Virus record (IMG/VR): IMGVR_UViG_3300007346_005272
Coordinates: 1 to 52,676 of that record
Strand: one strand, 5' to 3'
Length of the DNA stretch: 52,676 nucleotides
Source of the DNA: a virus
Positions 24,355 to 33,900 of this stretch are shown here, piece by piece (position 1 is the first letter of the stretch; the number at the start of each line of letters is the position of its first letter). The notes below the pieces were generated by a model, which was not told where the DNA came from, searched no databases, and saw only the letters and a list, made by a program, of their open reading frames with translations. A program made the translations under genes and the position numbers.

Positions 24355-25644
24355 TCAGCTCGGTTCGGCGTCGAAGGTGACCTTGACGAACGCTTCCGGA
24401 CGCTTGACAGCGAGGGCCAGACGCTCTTCAGCAAGCACCACGATGGCGTTGCGGACGAAGAAGTCTGAGTGCTGCTCCGAAATACGGATCGTAGCCGCCT
24501 CACGGTCGTAAAGCTGAGCGCCAGTGCCGAAAGCGCCGACAAGAGCGGTGCCTGAAGCAATAGCAGGAGTGTCGATGACGGGGATACGCCAAACACGTGA
24601 CTCAGCGCCACCGGCAACTGACATCGCAAGCAGGTAGGTGCCCTGCGAGTTCTTGGTCAGCTCGATGTCTTCCCAATCTGACGGGTGGACGATGATGCCG
24701 GTCGGCTCGTAGTAGGCAAGGTATGCCAGAGTAGCCGCACGACGGAGAGCATCGGCCTTGGTGTCAGCGACAGGTGAAGTTTCACCAGCAGACCATGCGT
24801 AGGTCTGAACGTCGGTGGTGTTGAGGATACCAGTAAGGTCCTCGCCAGTACCGGCACCGTTCAGGATCTGCTCGTCCTCGTGAAGACGGAGACCGTAAAG
24901 AAGCTCGTTGTCGATGATTGAACGCAGCTGCGGCTCATCGGCAAGAACGTTACGGTGGGCAGCTTCCCAGTGAGCGATGGTACGGACCGGAGCCTGCTCA
25001 CCAACGAAGGTCATCGTTGACTGAGGCTTCGCACCAAAGTTACCGCTGGAGTACTCCGGAACAACTGAAGCGTTGTTCGTGAAGCCAGTCTGGCGGAAGT
25101 ACTCAACCACGGCGGCGTTAGTAGTACGTGCCGGGAACAGGTCACGGACACGGCTACGACGCTGAGCAATCGGGACAATGCCGTCACGCTCAACCGCACC
25201 GAAGGAAGCAGGATCACCCGTGGGCAGCCCTGAGTAAAGGTCCTTCTGGGAAAGTGACTTGGCCTGGAAAGGCGAAACCATGTTTACGCCAGCCTTGCCG
25301 CCCTGAAGTGACTTAAACTCGTCAGAAGCAAGGAAAGCCTCACCAACTGACTTGGCGTGGGTAGCGACTTCGCGCTCAACACCAGCAGCTACCTCAGCGG
25401 CAACTGACTTGTACTCGGCCTCTGAGGACCAAGCCGAAACGTCACGAAGTGAAGTAATGCCCTCAATGAGGCCCTTCATCTCGTTAATCTCAGCCATGTT
25501 TGACTGGAAAGCAGCCTTCTTTTCCGCATCAGCGATAACTGTGGTGCCTTCCACCTGCATCGAATCAACGATCTCCTGCTGCTCAGCCATCTTAGCTGAC
25601 AGAGCAGTCTTGACCTCGTTGAGCCGACTCTCATCAAAACTCAT
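24355..25644 (-). CDS. Major capsid protein, HK97 fold
   Basis: In this 429-aa protein, residues ~1-115 are a helical, charged region (NEVKTALSAKMAEQQEIVDS, MAEINEMKGLIEGITSLRD) like the HK97 delta/scaffold domain that the prohead protease removes. The HK97 core follows: RRSRVRDLFPARTTNAAVVE near 162, RLHEDEQILNGAGTGEDLTG, GIIVHPSDWEDIELTK, and the terminal DREAATIRISEQHSDFFVRN and VVLAEERLALAVKRPEAFVK strands. Strong AAGGAG before ATG 25644. It has its own candidate promoter and is followed by a strong terminator, which fits very high expression. The higher GC of this gene compared with its neighbours also suits a highly expressed gene. Confidence 0.95.
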   Translation of the reverse strand: MSFDESRLNEVKTALSAKMAEQQEIVDSMQVEGTTVIADAEKKAAFQSNMAEINEMKGLIEGITSLRDVSAWSSEAEYKSVAAEVAAGVEREVATHAKSVGEAFLASDEFKSLQGGKAGVNMVSPFQAKSLSQKDLYSGLPTGDPASFGAVERDGIVPIAQRRSRVRDLFPARTTNAAVVEYFRQTGFTNNASVVPEYSSGNFGAKPQSTMTFVGEQAPVRTIAHWEAAHRNVLADEPQLRSIIDNELLYGLRLHEDEQILNGAGTGEDLTGILNTTDVQTYAWSAGETSPVADTKADALRRAATLAYLAYYEPTGIIVHPSDWEDIELTKNSQGTYLLAMSVAGGAESRVWRIPVIDTPAIASGTALVGAFGTGAQLYDREAATIRISEQHSDFFVRNAIVVLAEERLALAVKRPEAFVKVTFDAEPS

Positions 25645-25722
25645 GTTTATCTCCTTAAGGTATTTAACATGTTTTACTGTTTAATGACAGGCGACCCAAC
25701 ACAATGTGGTAACACCGGTCAA

Positions 25723-25751
25723 ATATTATGCTATCATCAACGTAAAGTAAA
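25723..25751 (-). promoter_or_regulatory. Candidate promoter of the major capsid gene
   Basis: Minus strand TTTACT (25746-25751), 17-bp spacer, TAATAT (25723-25728), about 80 nt before the capsid ATG. The 186-bp gap 25645-25830 holds this, the AAGGAG site, and a short CAATAG/CTATTG inverted repeat; no terminator is obvious. Confidence 0.5.
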
Positions 25752-25830
25752 CCACGGGAACTTTTCTAAGTTTCTGCAGCTACTGTTACAAGCAATAGTC
25801 TATTGTATAGCAAAAATGAAATCCACTAGC

Positions 25831-27348
25831 TTACGATTTAGTTCTACGTGGATGCTTCTTAGGGAGAAGGTCATTATCGGTTGTATACTTAGGATTCGAC
25901 GGTTTACCGCTAGACACGAGTTTCAAGAATGCGTTGACACGACCCATAGCCCACTGCTGACGACCCATCTTTGGGCGGTGAGTAGCCGAGAAAGCACCGG
26001 CACCTCTACGCCAAACAGCCTTAAGCATACCTAACGTCACCTTGCGTTCAGGCTTGTTACGCTTCTCCATCTTCTCATTATGCTCTTTGACCTTGTTTTT
26101 CAAGGAAGTCTCAACCGCAGCCGAAAGCTTAATCCCGCCACGGGTACTAGCCGCCGTTCCCGGCTTGTTTCGTCTAGACCCCCGGATACGTTCCGAAGGC
26201 TTCGCTGGCGTCTTAGGATCGTTTGGCCCATAACGTCTAGCTGCTTTTTGACGAGTCTTCCAATTCTCAGGAATCAACTCGGTGCGGCCTAAAGCCCTGG
26301 CACGCTTCACGATATGCTTTTTGGTAGCCTCACGATTCTTGCCCAAACCATAAGCCTGGATAGCGTTACGCAAATCCCCGACATCCCGAATCGGGAACGA
26401 ACCGTCAGGTAACGCCCAACCACGCTTCGCATACTCCATCCGGCGAGCACGCGTGTAGTAACGTTTTTCTTCAATTGAGTTAAACGACTTTTCGGTACCT
26501 TCGACACGGGCAACAATATTCTTGGCCCATGTATATCCGGTATCGCCACCCCACAAAGCATGAGCAATTCTACCATTAGAAGGGAAACCTTTTTCACCCG
26601 GTCTAAACCCGTCAGCGTTTGCATCAGACTGATGTCTATCGAAAAACGCCTTCATCCTCTTTACAGTCTTGTACGGAAGATTCTTGCCATTCGCAATGTC
26701 CCTAGCACGAGCGATACCTACAGCAGTACCCCCACGTTTAAACTCTTTACGCCACGCCAATGCTCGCTTCGCTTCTTCTACCATACCCTTCGTGGGGGTA
26801 AACGAATCAGAAGCCGTAACAGATTTAGCCGAAACCAAGCCACCACCCGGCAACGTCTCAATGCCTCGTGGCCCACGCTCACGAAGTTTTTCCCACGCAC
26901 GTAAATCTGTAGCAACACGACGAGTTGGTCTTTGCAACCTCAAAACCGGTGAACCGCCGATACTCAAATGGCCGTGAGCCGCATTGTAATCTTCAGGAGT
27001 CATGCACGGCGCCCAAACCCCTTGCCGGGTCTGATGCGCACCGGCACACCCCATCTTGCTTGCGGCCTGTTCTGCAGCTTCACGAGTCGGGAACTTGTTC
27101 TTCCCTTTACCCTTCGCTTTCAACTCTAAAAAGTCGTAGAAGTTTTTCTTCTTCTGTTGCCGCTTCTTCCACTCACGAAAAGCAGGGTTACCGACCCGGA
27201 TCAGCTTCGTCAGATCCTTAGGTGACTCACACGGACCCCAAGCATCGTCGCCCACTTTGTGTGCTCCCGAACAACCCAAAATCTTCGACAGCTCTTTTGC
27301 CATCTCTTCTGTAGGAACTGTCTGACCTTCCAAAGGATCTTTAGCCAT
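25831..27348 (-). CDS. Basic modular head-associated protein with Cys-His-Cys modules
   Basis: This 505-aa, strongly basic protein starts at ATG 27348, where AAGGATAG lies 5 nt upstream; a longer GTG start at 27387 would overlap the previous gene. Modules: two C-x3-H-x9-C motifs, C26-H30-C40 (LGCSGAH...GPC) and C101-H105-C115 (MGCAGAH...APC); residues ~185-281, a recurrent phage-head segment (EEAKRALAWRKEFKRGGTAV, PSNGRIAHALWGGDTGYTWA); residues ~312-363, LPDGSFPI...NAIQAYG...KHIVKRARALG, shared with the acidic head protein; and residues ~438-500, GMLKAVWRRGAGAFSATHRP with NDLLPKKHPRR, resembling DUF5824. It probably binds DNA or capsid. It sits directly upstream of the capsid gene. Function is not established. 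Confidence 0.75.
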   Translation of the reverse strand: MAKDPLEGQTVPTEEMAKELSKILGCSGAHKVGDDAWGPCESPKDLTKLIRVGNPAFREWKKRQQKKKNFYDFLELKAKGKGKNKFPTREAAEQAASKMGCAGAHQTRQGVWAPCMTPEDYNAAHGHLSIGGSPVLRLQRPTRRVATDLRAWEKLRERGPRGIETLPGGGLVSAKSVTASDSFTPTKGMVEEAKRALAWRKEFKRGGTAVGIARARDIANGKNLPYKTVKRMKAFFDRHQSDANADGFRPGEKGFPSNGRIAHALWGGDTGYTWAKNIVARVEGTEKSFNSIEEKRYYTRARRMEYAKRGWALPDGSFPIRDVGDLRNAIQAYGLGKNREATKKHIVKRARALGRTELIPENWKTRQKAARRYGPNDPKTPAKPSERIRGSRRNKPGTAASTRGGIKLSAAVETSLKNKVKEHNEKMEKRNKPERKVTLGMLKAVWRRGAGAFSATHRPKMGRQQWAMGRVNAFLKLVSSGKPSNPKYTTDNDLLPKKHPRRTKS

Positions 27349-27352
27349 GTTA

Positions 27353-27928
27353 CTATCCTTGCTCTTCGCTAGGAACAACCCCGCCACTTAATTTGATAAA
27401 ATCTTGAACATACTTAGGGTCTTTCTCTTTCTCGACCTTGTTAAGTATCGCATAACTATATTCTAGTATCTCTCGCTGCGTTGCATCGTCAATATCCGCT
27501 TCTGCACCGGGCATGTTGATATTAATACCCCACCCGAAAAATACAGCCTCCATAAAGGCATCAACATCGGCAGGAATAAGCAAGCCAGTGTTAGATGAAA
27601 AGAAAAAGATGTAATCTGCCAACTCGCCGTCAGACATGGCCTCAATGCGCTGCTTTGTTAACATCGCCTTAGCGTTGAACTCATCAATAGCTGTGTACGC
27701 CTCAGAGTATTCTGACCTGTCAATCTCGGACAGCTCAGGAAAGAAGAACCTGAGGCGCTGCTCGGTGAACATGGGAGTATCAATCTCACGAAGCTTCTCT
27801 ATCTCAGCAAACACACGATCAACCTTGGCTTGACTGTGCATAGTTGAATGCGCCTCAGCAGACCGAGGATCCTGCACCCGAATAATGACGAAAGCATCAT
27901 CTGTCGTCTTGTAGTACGTCTCGTTCAT
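27353..27928 (-). CDS. Unknown acidic head-operon protein
   Basis: A 191-aa acidic protein with no recognised family. It has a beta-type start (YYKTTDDAFVIIRVQDPRSA) and a helical remainder (KVDRVFAEIEKLREID, AIDEFNAKAMLTKQRIEAM, ILEYSYAILNKVEKEK). ATG at 27928 overlaps the upstream stop (ATGA), indicating coupling. It is the fourth gene upstream of the capsid gene in a compact head operon, so a chaperone or completion role is possible but unproven. Confidence 0.6.
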   Translation of the reverse strand: MNETYYKTTDDAFVIIRVQDPRSAEAHSTMHSQAKVDRVFAEIEKLREIDTPMFTEQRLRFFFPELSEIDRSEYSEAYTAIDEFNAKAMLTKQRIEAMSDGELADYIFFFSSNTGLLIPADVDAFMEAVFFGWGININMPGAEADIDDATQREILEYSYAILNKVEKEKDPKYVQDFIKLSGGVVPSEEQG

Positions 27929-28131
27929 ACGTCAACTTCCTCAATTCGCCACATGGCCGCAGAACGACCAAGCATATCACTAATGCTCCTAAACTCTTTA
28001 CCGTCAGCCCACCGCACCATGTCTAAGTGGAGCTGAGGGTCAGCAAACTGCATATCAATCATTTTTTCGTTCTCAAAAACCACGTATCCGTAGTTCTTGC
28101 CGTTGAAGTAGAAATTATGCCGCTTCGCCAT
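27925..28131 (-). CDS. Small unknown head-operon protein
   Basis: A 68-aa protein from ATG 28131 (MAKRHNFYFNGKNYGYVVF); AGGTGA lies 5-6 nt upstream and decides this start over one at 28140. Basic N-terminus, then beta strands and a helix (DPQLHLDMVRWADGKEF). It overlaps both neighbours by a few codons, so it is translationally coupled. No family is recognised. Confidence 0.55.
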   Translation of the reverse strand: MAKRHNFYFNGKNYGYVVFENEKMIDMQFADPQLHLDMVRWADGKEFRSISDMLGRSAAMWRIEEVDV

Positions 28132-28357
28132 TTGAATCACCTGTAGTTATATTAGCATCATTCGGGTTTTCAGTCTGTGCCTGAATAGTCTTCTCGAACG
28201 CATCTGCCAGAGAACTAAAACCAGCTTCTCTTAAAAATGGGATGAGATCAACATAATCTGATATCGACAAAACATCTTCTTCACCGGGGTCATCAAAATC
28301 AGGGTCACCCGGATCATCAAAATCAACATCTAGAAGCGAATCTTCAAAATTACTCAT
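28115..28357 (-). CDS. Small acidic protein with FDDPG repeats
   Basis: An 80-aa, very acidic protein. The ATG at 28357 is 6 nt after the stop of the 857-aa gene. Residues ~9-26 contain a short internal repeat (DFDDPGDPDFDDPGEED), followed by an amphipathic helix (SISDYVDLIPFLREAGFSSL) and a polar tail. No family is recognised. Its charge resembles scaffold or DNA-mimic proteins, but that is speculation. Confidence 0.5.
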   Translation of the reverse strand: MSNFEDSLLDVDFDDPGDPDFDDPGEEDVLSISDYVDLIPFLREAGFSSLADAFEKTIQAQTENPNDANITTGDSNGEAA

Positions 28358-28362
28358 CGTTA

Positions 28363-30936
28363 TCACTTATCCAAATCAACTAAGAAGTCGCCAGGGTCAC
28401 CATCAAAGATGGCAACATCTGGGACTTTCGCTCCAGCATACACTTCCTCGTACAGATTCCACAACGTGCGCCTATACCATTCTTCAGTTTGCTCTGTTTT
28501 AGGAATCCGCTCCATGGCCTCACGAAGACCTTCCATTACTTTAGCTTTTCTACGAGCATAATCCGTAGGATAATTCCACAGGCGGCGCTGCGCTTCCCAC
28601 ACAATAGACTGTACCTCACGAGGATTCAATCCATATTTCTCAGCTATCCGAATAGCTGCTTCCCTGGCTGCCCAATAGTTTCCATTGAACCCGCCCGACC
28701 CCGGCTTTGGTTTAAACGAAGTCTTCATTATCTCATCGTTGGAACCAATAAGCATCAACAGAGATGCGTTAAAATGGTGCGTGTCTGCAGTCAAACTCTT
28801 GAACCTAGTATCGTTAGGATCAACAATGTTGTTATAGAAAGATCTAACTTTTGACTGCGTGCTCAAGTTATCAGTGATAAACCGCTGCACGAATTCCCCT
28901 GTACCCAAATCAGGATTCTCTTTATCTGCCTTAAGAATACGAGCAACTTTAGTCCAAGGATCATTTTCAGCATTAGCAGCATGAGAAGTAGTTCCCTTCG
29001 CTTTTTTCAAAACAAAAGAAAATGAGCCATCAGCGTTCGGAGACATTCCAACTTCTCGAATAACATCCCCATCCAAACCAAACGATTCTGAAGCTTTTAG
29101 AACTTTACCCAAAACAATATCTGGCTGATCAGAAATTCTACCCGCCATATTTCCGCCCATAGACTCGACCCACTCGGCAGCTGTCGTGGTATTAAACACA
29201 GACAGTTCTTCTGTTAAGCGATCAACACGGGCCTGTGCCGTTTTAACTGAAGCTAAATGCTTTTTCGCTCTACTCTTCTTCTGTTTTAACTCGCTTAATC
29301 TTTTTTGAGCAGCCATCAACGAGTTTGCTTTTGTGGCAGCAGCGGACGCAAACATACGCTCCGCCACATCAGCCATAGGGGGATCTTCTTTAAAAATCCT
29401 AACAGCATTAATTGCCGAAGGTACATTGCGCTCCCAGGAAGTACCAGCAGACAAAACCGCCATTGCTGCTGCAGCGGTCTCTACCCGCACGCCATGCTTA
29501 TCAGCCGTATTGTTAGCCAAACGATTAGCCGCATCATACCAAACCTGCGTAAGTCTAGCATCATCAGTCAAATTGCCATCAGCATCAACCATGCTTCCAC
29601 GCCGCATAGTTTCTTCAAGATTAGCCTCCATGTGACCAATCACCCAATCAAGCTTCTCCTCATCAGAAGCATCAGGACCAATTCCAGCATTCTCCATCAA
29701 ATCATTTAGATGCGGATAGCCTTTAAAAATATCCGCAACAATAGACTTGCGTTCAGCATCAGTAACATCAGCAAGACGTTGAGTCTCTGCAGCAACTCTG
29801 GGAGTAGCACCCGGATTTCCTACGACAACACCCGCACGTTCTCTAGCCGCATCACCACGAAGCAAACCAACAATCTCATCCGCATCAGCCTGCCTCAAAG
29901 TAATAAGCCGATCCGTAACAGAATCCTGCTTACCACGCATCGTATCATAATCCGAAGTAGGTAAACGACCAGTATCAGCCATAAACCGTTTAACCCCAAC
30001 AGAGTTACCCTGCTCCGACAACTCCGCAACCAACGAAGTAACCGACGCCGCAACCTCATCAGCACGGCCATCATCCAAACGGCGACGCAACTCAACAACA
30101 GCAGGATGATTCGACTCAGAAGCCTTTTCAAGGAAATCAGCAAGCGCCTCTTGATCTCTCAAATTCACGCCATCAACCAAAACACCCGAATGCGAAACCG
30201 GATGCAAACTCATCCCATCATCATCCGAAGAACCCATAATGTCCAAAGGACTCCGAGACGGATTAGACAAAACAAAATCCATCAAAGCCAAACGAACCAC
30301 ATCATCAGTATCCGCCTGCGACACACTCATCTCCGGACGCAAATCACGAGTATCCCCAACCACAACCGAATCAGGCATCTCCATCAAAACCGCAAACGAA
30401 CCATTCTCCCCAACGTTACTAGCCACACGCATACGGCCCTGAGCAAAACCAAACTCCTCAGCAACACGAGAAGCCAAAATCTCTACACGGCCAGCATCTT
30501 CCAAAGCATCCTCACCATCATGATGCTTCAAACCATACACCACGCCAGTAGACGTATCCCGAAACTTCAACATACCGTCCGGAGTTGTACGATCCGCAAT
30601 AACCTCAAACCGGCCACCACCATCAGCAATATCCCGAACAATCGTTTCACCTAAAAACTCGTCAGGCACCGCAGACAACGAACCGCCATCAACAACATGA
30701 TAAACCGCCGACTCAACATCACCAATCGACGTATTTCCGTTCTCTCTACTAACAACCGTGGGCGCACCAGTAACCACACGCTTCGGATCAAGATCAGAAC
30801 GATAATCTGGATTATACCGCTGCGCCACACCATTAGGGGTACGTGGACGAGTAGGATGAACTTCGCAGAACATCTTCTCAGCAATCTGTTCAATTATTTT
30901 GTTAGTAATAAAACTCTGTGTAGAAAAATCAGACAT
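28363..30936 (-). CDS. Large multidomain head-operon protein (degenerate kinase-like region and conserved phage C-terminal domain)
   Basis: An 857-aa soluble protein. Residues ~110-260 recall a HipA/lipid-kinase-like fold: MLKFRDTSTGVVYGLKHHDG with K137, EILASRVAEEFGF, a FAVLMEMPDS hinge, and LALMDFVLSNPSRSPLDIMG where functional enzymes have N-x-DRH. The catalytic Asp appears lost, so activity is doubtful. Residues ~540-580 are coiled coil (RLSELKQKKSRAKKHLASVK). Residues ~675-790 match a domain frequent in phage large proteins (KVRSFYNNIVDPND, TADTHHFNASLLM, NPREVQSIVWEAQRRLW), which I remember as a DUF7178-like segment. It is 1 nt from the 1600-aa gene and probably packaged or ejected with the head contents; that is inference. 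Confidence 0.65.
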   Translation of the reverse strand: MSDFSTQSFITNKIIEQIAEKMFCEVHPTRPRTPNGVAQRYNPDYRSDLDPKRVVTGAPTVVSRENGNTSIGDVESAVYHVVDGGSLSAVPDEFLGETIVRDIADGGGRFEVIADRTTPDGMLKFRDTSTGVVYGLKHHDGEDALEDAGRVEILASRVAEEFGFAQGRMRVASNVGENGSFAVLMEMPDSVVVGDTRDLRPEMSVSQADTDDVVRLALMDFVLSNPSRSPLDIMGSSDDDGMSLHPVSHSGVLVDGVNLRDQEALADFLEKASESNHPAVVELRRRLDDGRADEVAASVTSLVAELSEQGNSVGVKRFMADTGRLPTSDYDTMRGKQDSVTDRLITLRQADADEIVGLLRGDAARERAGVVVGNPGATPRVAAETQRLADVTDAERKSIVADIFKGYPHLNDLMENAGIGPDASDEEKLDWVIGHMEANLEETMRRGSMVDADGNLTDDARLTQVWYDAANRLANNTADKHGVRVETAAAAMAVLSAGTSWERNVPSAINAVRIFKEDPPMADVAERMFASAAATKANSLMAAQKRLSELKQKKSRAKKHLASVKTAQARVDRLTEELSVFNTTTAAEWVESMGGNMAGRISDQPDIVLGKVLKASESFGLDGDVIREVGMSPNADGSFSFVLKKAKGTTSHAANAENDPWTKVARILKADKENPDLGTGEFVQRFITDNLSTQSKVRSFYNNIVDPNDTRFKSLTADTHHFNASLLMLIGSNDEIMKTSFKPKPGSGGFNGNYWAAREAAIRIAEKYGLNPREVQSIVWEAQRRLWNYPTDYARRKAKVMEGLREAMERIPKTEQTEEWYRRTLWNLYEEVYAGAKVPDVAIFDGDPGDFLVDLDK

Positions 30937-30937
30937 A

Positions 30938-33900
30938 CTAACACCCTATCTCGTTAATGTCTGCCGAAGAAAGATCAATAACACCTTCATCAATAGTAAA
31001 ATCACCAAGCTTCTGATTGCTTCTATCTGCATAACTACCCAAAGCATTAATCTCATCAACAGATGTTATTCTACTAACAGAACCTGCCGGAATGAAGTCA
31101 TTGACTTCATCCATCAAAGCGAGGGCCTCAGCATTGTTAAATGATAGATAAGAGTCTTTGAACAACTTCACAACGTGGCCCTCATGCTTGCTGCCAGTCT
31201 TAGCCCGCAAAGCTTGTACGAATTCAGGATACTGCGCCCAGTCTTTAAATTTATCATCACCGAGCTGCAAATTTTGATTCAGTAGCGAGGCTACACGATC
31301 TCGCTTACTGTCGTCTCCGTCGAAAACCAGCAACGCAGTAATCTGGTAACGAGACAACGACTGGCCTTTATCTATAGCGTCTTTAGCCCCGTCATAATTC
31401 TTAACCAAATCCCTAAACGCTAAATTCAAATTTTTAATCTTATACTCTGTGTTAGAACGGACACCTTTCTTCGGCCAAACATATTTACCGTCCCAACCCA
31501 CATCAAGATTATGATTTTCTTTAAAGCCCGCAGCAAACGCCATGCCCAAATATCTAGCGTTGAGCAAATCAGAAATTCCACGCTTTCTATTGTCCAGCTT
31601 TAGAATACTGCCATCAGGTAAGGGCACTGAAAAAGGAAACTCTGGATCATCTCTACTGTTTACAACCACATAGTCGTGCTGTACGCTATAACTTCCATCA
31701 GATGAGAAAGCTAAAGTACGTACCACATTACCCGTGGGGCTGACCTTCTGACGAGTTAACTCATTTCCGTCCTCATCAAATACCGTCACATACAGATCAG
31801 AAACCAAACCCAATTCATCGAATGTGGAGATATAAACACTGTCTGCATTTGACACGTTATCAATCTCAACCATTACTGGTCTATCGTCATCTGTTCTAGC
31901 ATCATACGCAGCTACGATCGTACGCTTGCTACGATCTTTAGCATCCTTTGGATCAGACGCATTTAAAAGCTTCAACGCCCACTCGCCTAGCTTTCCTTCA
32001 GACTGAAGCCGATATAAAGTGTCATAAGGTGTTTCGCCCGGAAGCGAAACATCATATTCCTCTGGTGTTAGCCCCGAAAGCCCCAACGTCAGAATTCCCT
32101 GCGTGCTTGCTTTCTTCCTTTCCCGGATAGCAACCTGCCAGACAGGAACATCGTTTGGTCCAGGCAGCAAATCAGGGTCATTCACAACATAATTAATTTT
32201 TCCAGCAACATCGCCTATTGTTTTGGCACGGGCATCTCTAAATTCTGTTTTGAAAGCAATCAAAGCCGCCAAATTTTGTTCTGCGCCGTCCACCCCATAC
32301 AAGTTATCAATAGACATCTGCAAAGATGCCATAGCGACCACAAACTCACGATCGCTAATACTTCTGACAAGTCTCTCAATATCTCGATCGTTATCTAAGA
32401 ACTGACTATACAATCTGTCCAGATCCTCGCCCGCTCTGGACATGTTTGAGCTAACACGCTGCAGTTCAAAACCACGCTTCATATGAGAGATCGTGTCTTT
32501 CAGAACTCTTTCAGTCACTGCTTTATCTTCTGCCGAATAAGTTAATCCAGCAGCATCAGCACGCCTAAACATATCATTAATCATGGCATCAGCAACTGAT
32601 TCATACATGCTCACGTTGTGTATATCCTTAACAGAACGTCCCAACATTCTCTCAAGCTCTTTTTCCATAACAACGTTCTTAGTGAAAAGATCGTACGCAT
32701 CGCCTTCCGAAGCATTTAACTGAGCGTAAACACGATCAACCATACGTGCCGCATAATCTTCAACATTATCAAGATACTCGTTTTCTGAAGTAGACAAGAT
32801 GAGGTAAATCAAAGCCTCTTCAGATCTTTCAGAACTTGGGCGATCCAACTGACCTAACTCTCGCCTTCTTCTATCTGCCGTTAAATTGTAAATGGTGTCA
32901 TACGCCATGCTTAACATTCTACGATCCGGGCCGTATCCTTCAGTCTCAGCAATCCGCCCTAACGCATAAGACAAATACGAGTACTCTTCCAAAGAAAGAC
33001 TATCCGGATCCTCACCAACTTTCGCCACATACTTCGACACCTGATTTACCATGGCATCACGGAACTGCTCCTGCGTAAGCCCCAACCTGCGATCTTCCTC
33101 ATCAGTCTCGGGCATCGGTAACTGGTCAAGCAGATCAGCATAATCAACCATGCTTGCCACATCCCACAAACCGTCTTGATCGTTCAAATCTATCAAAGCT
33201 TCAATGCGTTCTTCTGCACGCTCACCTACAGACAGGGCCGTCACACCCTCTTCTGCGACTTCATCAACCGTAGTCGCTACACGTCGATTCTCTGCAATAC
33301 CAACAAGACGACCAGCAAACTCATCAATATCGCTATCAAGTCGAGCAGCAGACTCCAAACCCGGCGACCGAATGCCGTAAAAATCTAGATACGCCTGACG
33401 CTGCGCCTCAACCGTGGCGATATCCTGCAACCGTGAAGCCAACGCCTCCCAAGACGGCTCATCCAACTCATCAGCCCCACTAAACTGAACACGACGCAAA
33501 GCAGCAGATAAATCATTACCGATGTTATCCAAAGCTGCACGCACATCATCAGTCAACGGAGGCATATTCACAGGAGTCAGCCTATCCAACTGATCAACAG
33601 GAGGAAGCCGCTCTGACAACTTATCAAAGTCAGCAATAACCTCATCGAAAGCAGCCTGAGTCTCAAAGACACCTTGCCTGAAACTTCCCTCTTCGATATC
33701 ATCTACAATGACACCAGCCAAGCGACCTGAGCCGGGTCTGTTGCGGGCAAACTTACCACGAGCATCCTGCAAATTACCCAAGCTTAACATCGTGGAAGAC
33801 CTCAAACTACGGCCACAAGTAGTGCCACGCATATTCGTTAACTGACCGCCCCCAGTAAAACCAGGGGGACAACGATAACGACTGATCGACGGATCAAAGA

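Noticed and set aside
28363-30936. Active protein kinase
   Set aside because: The N-x-DRH catalytic motif reads NPSRS, so only a degenerate fold can be suggested.
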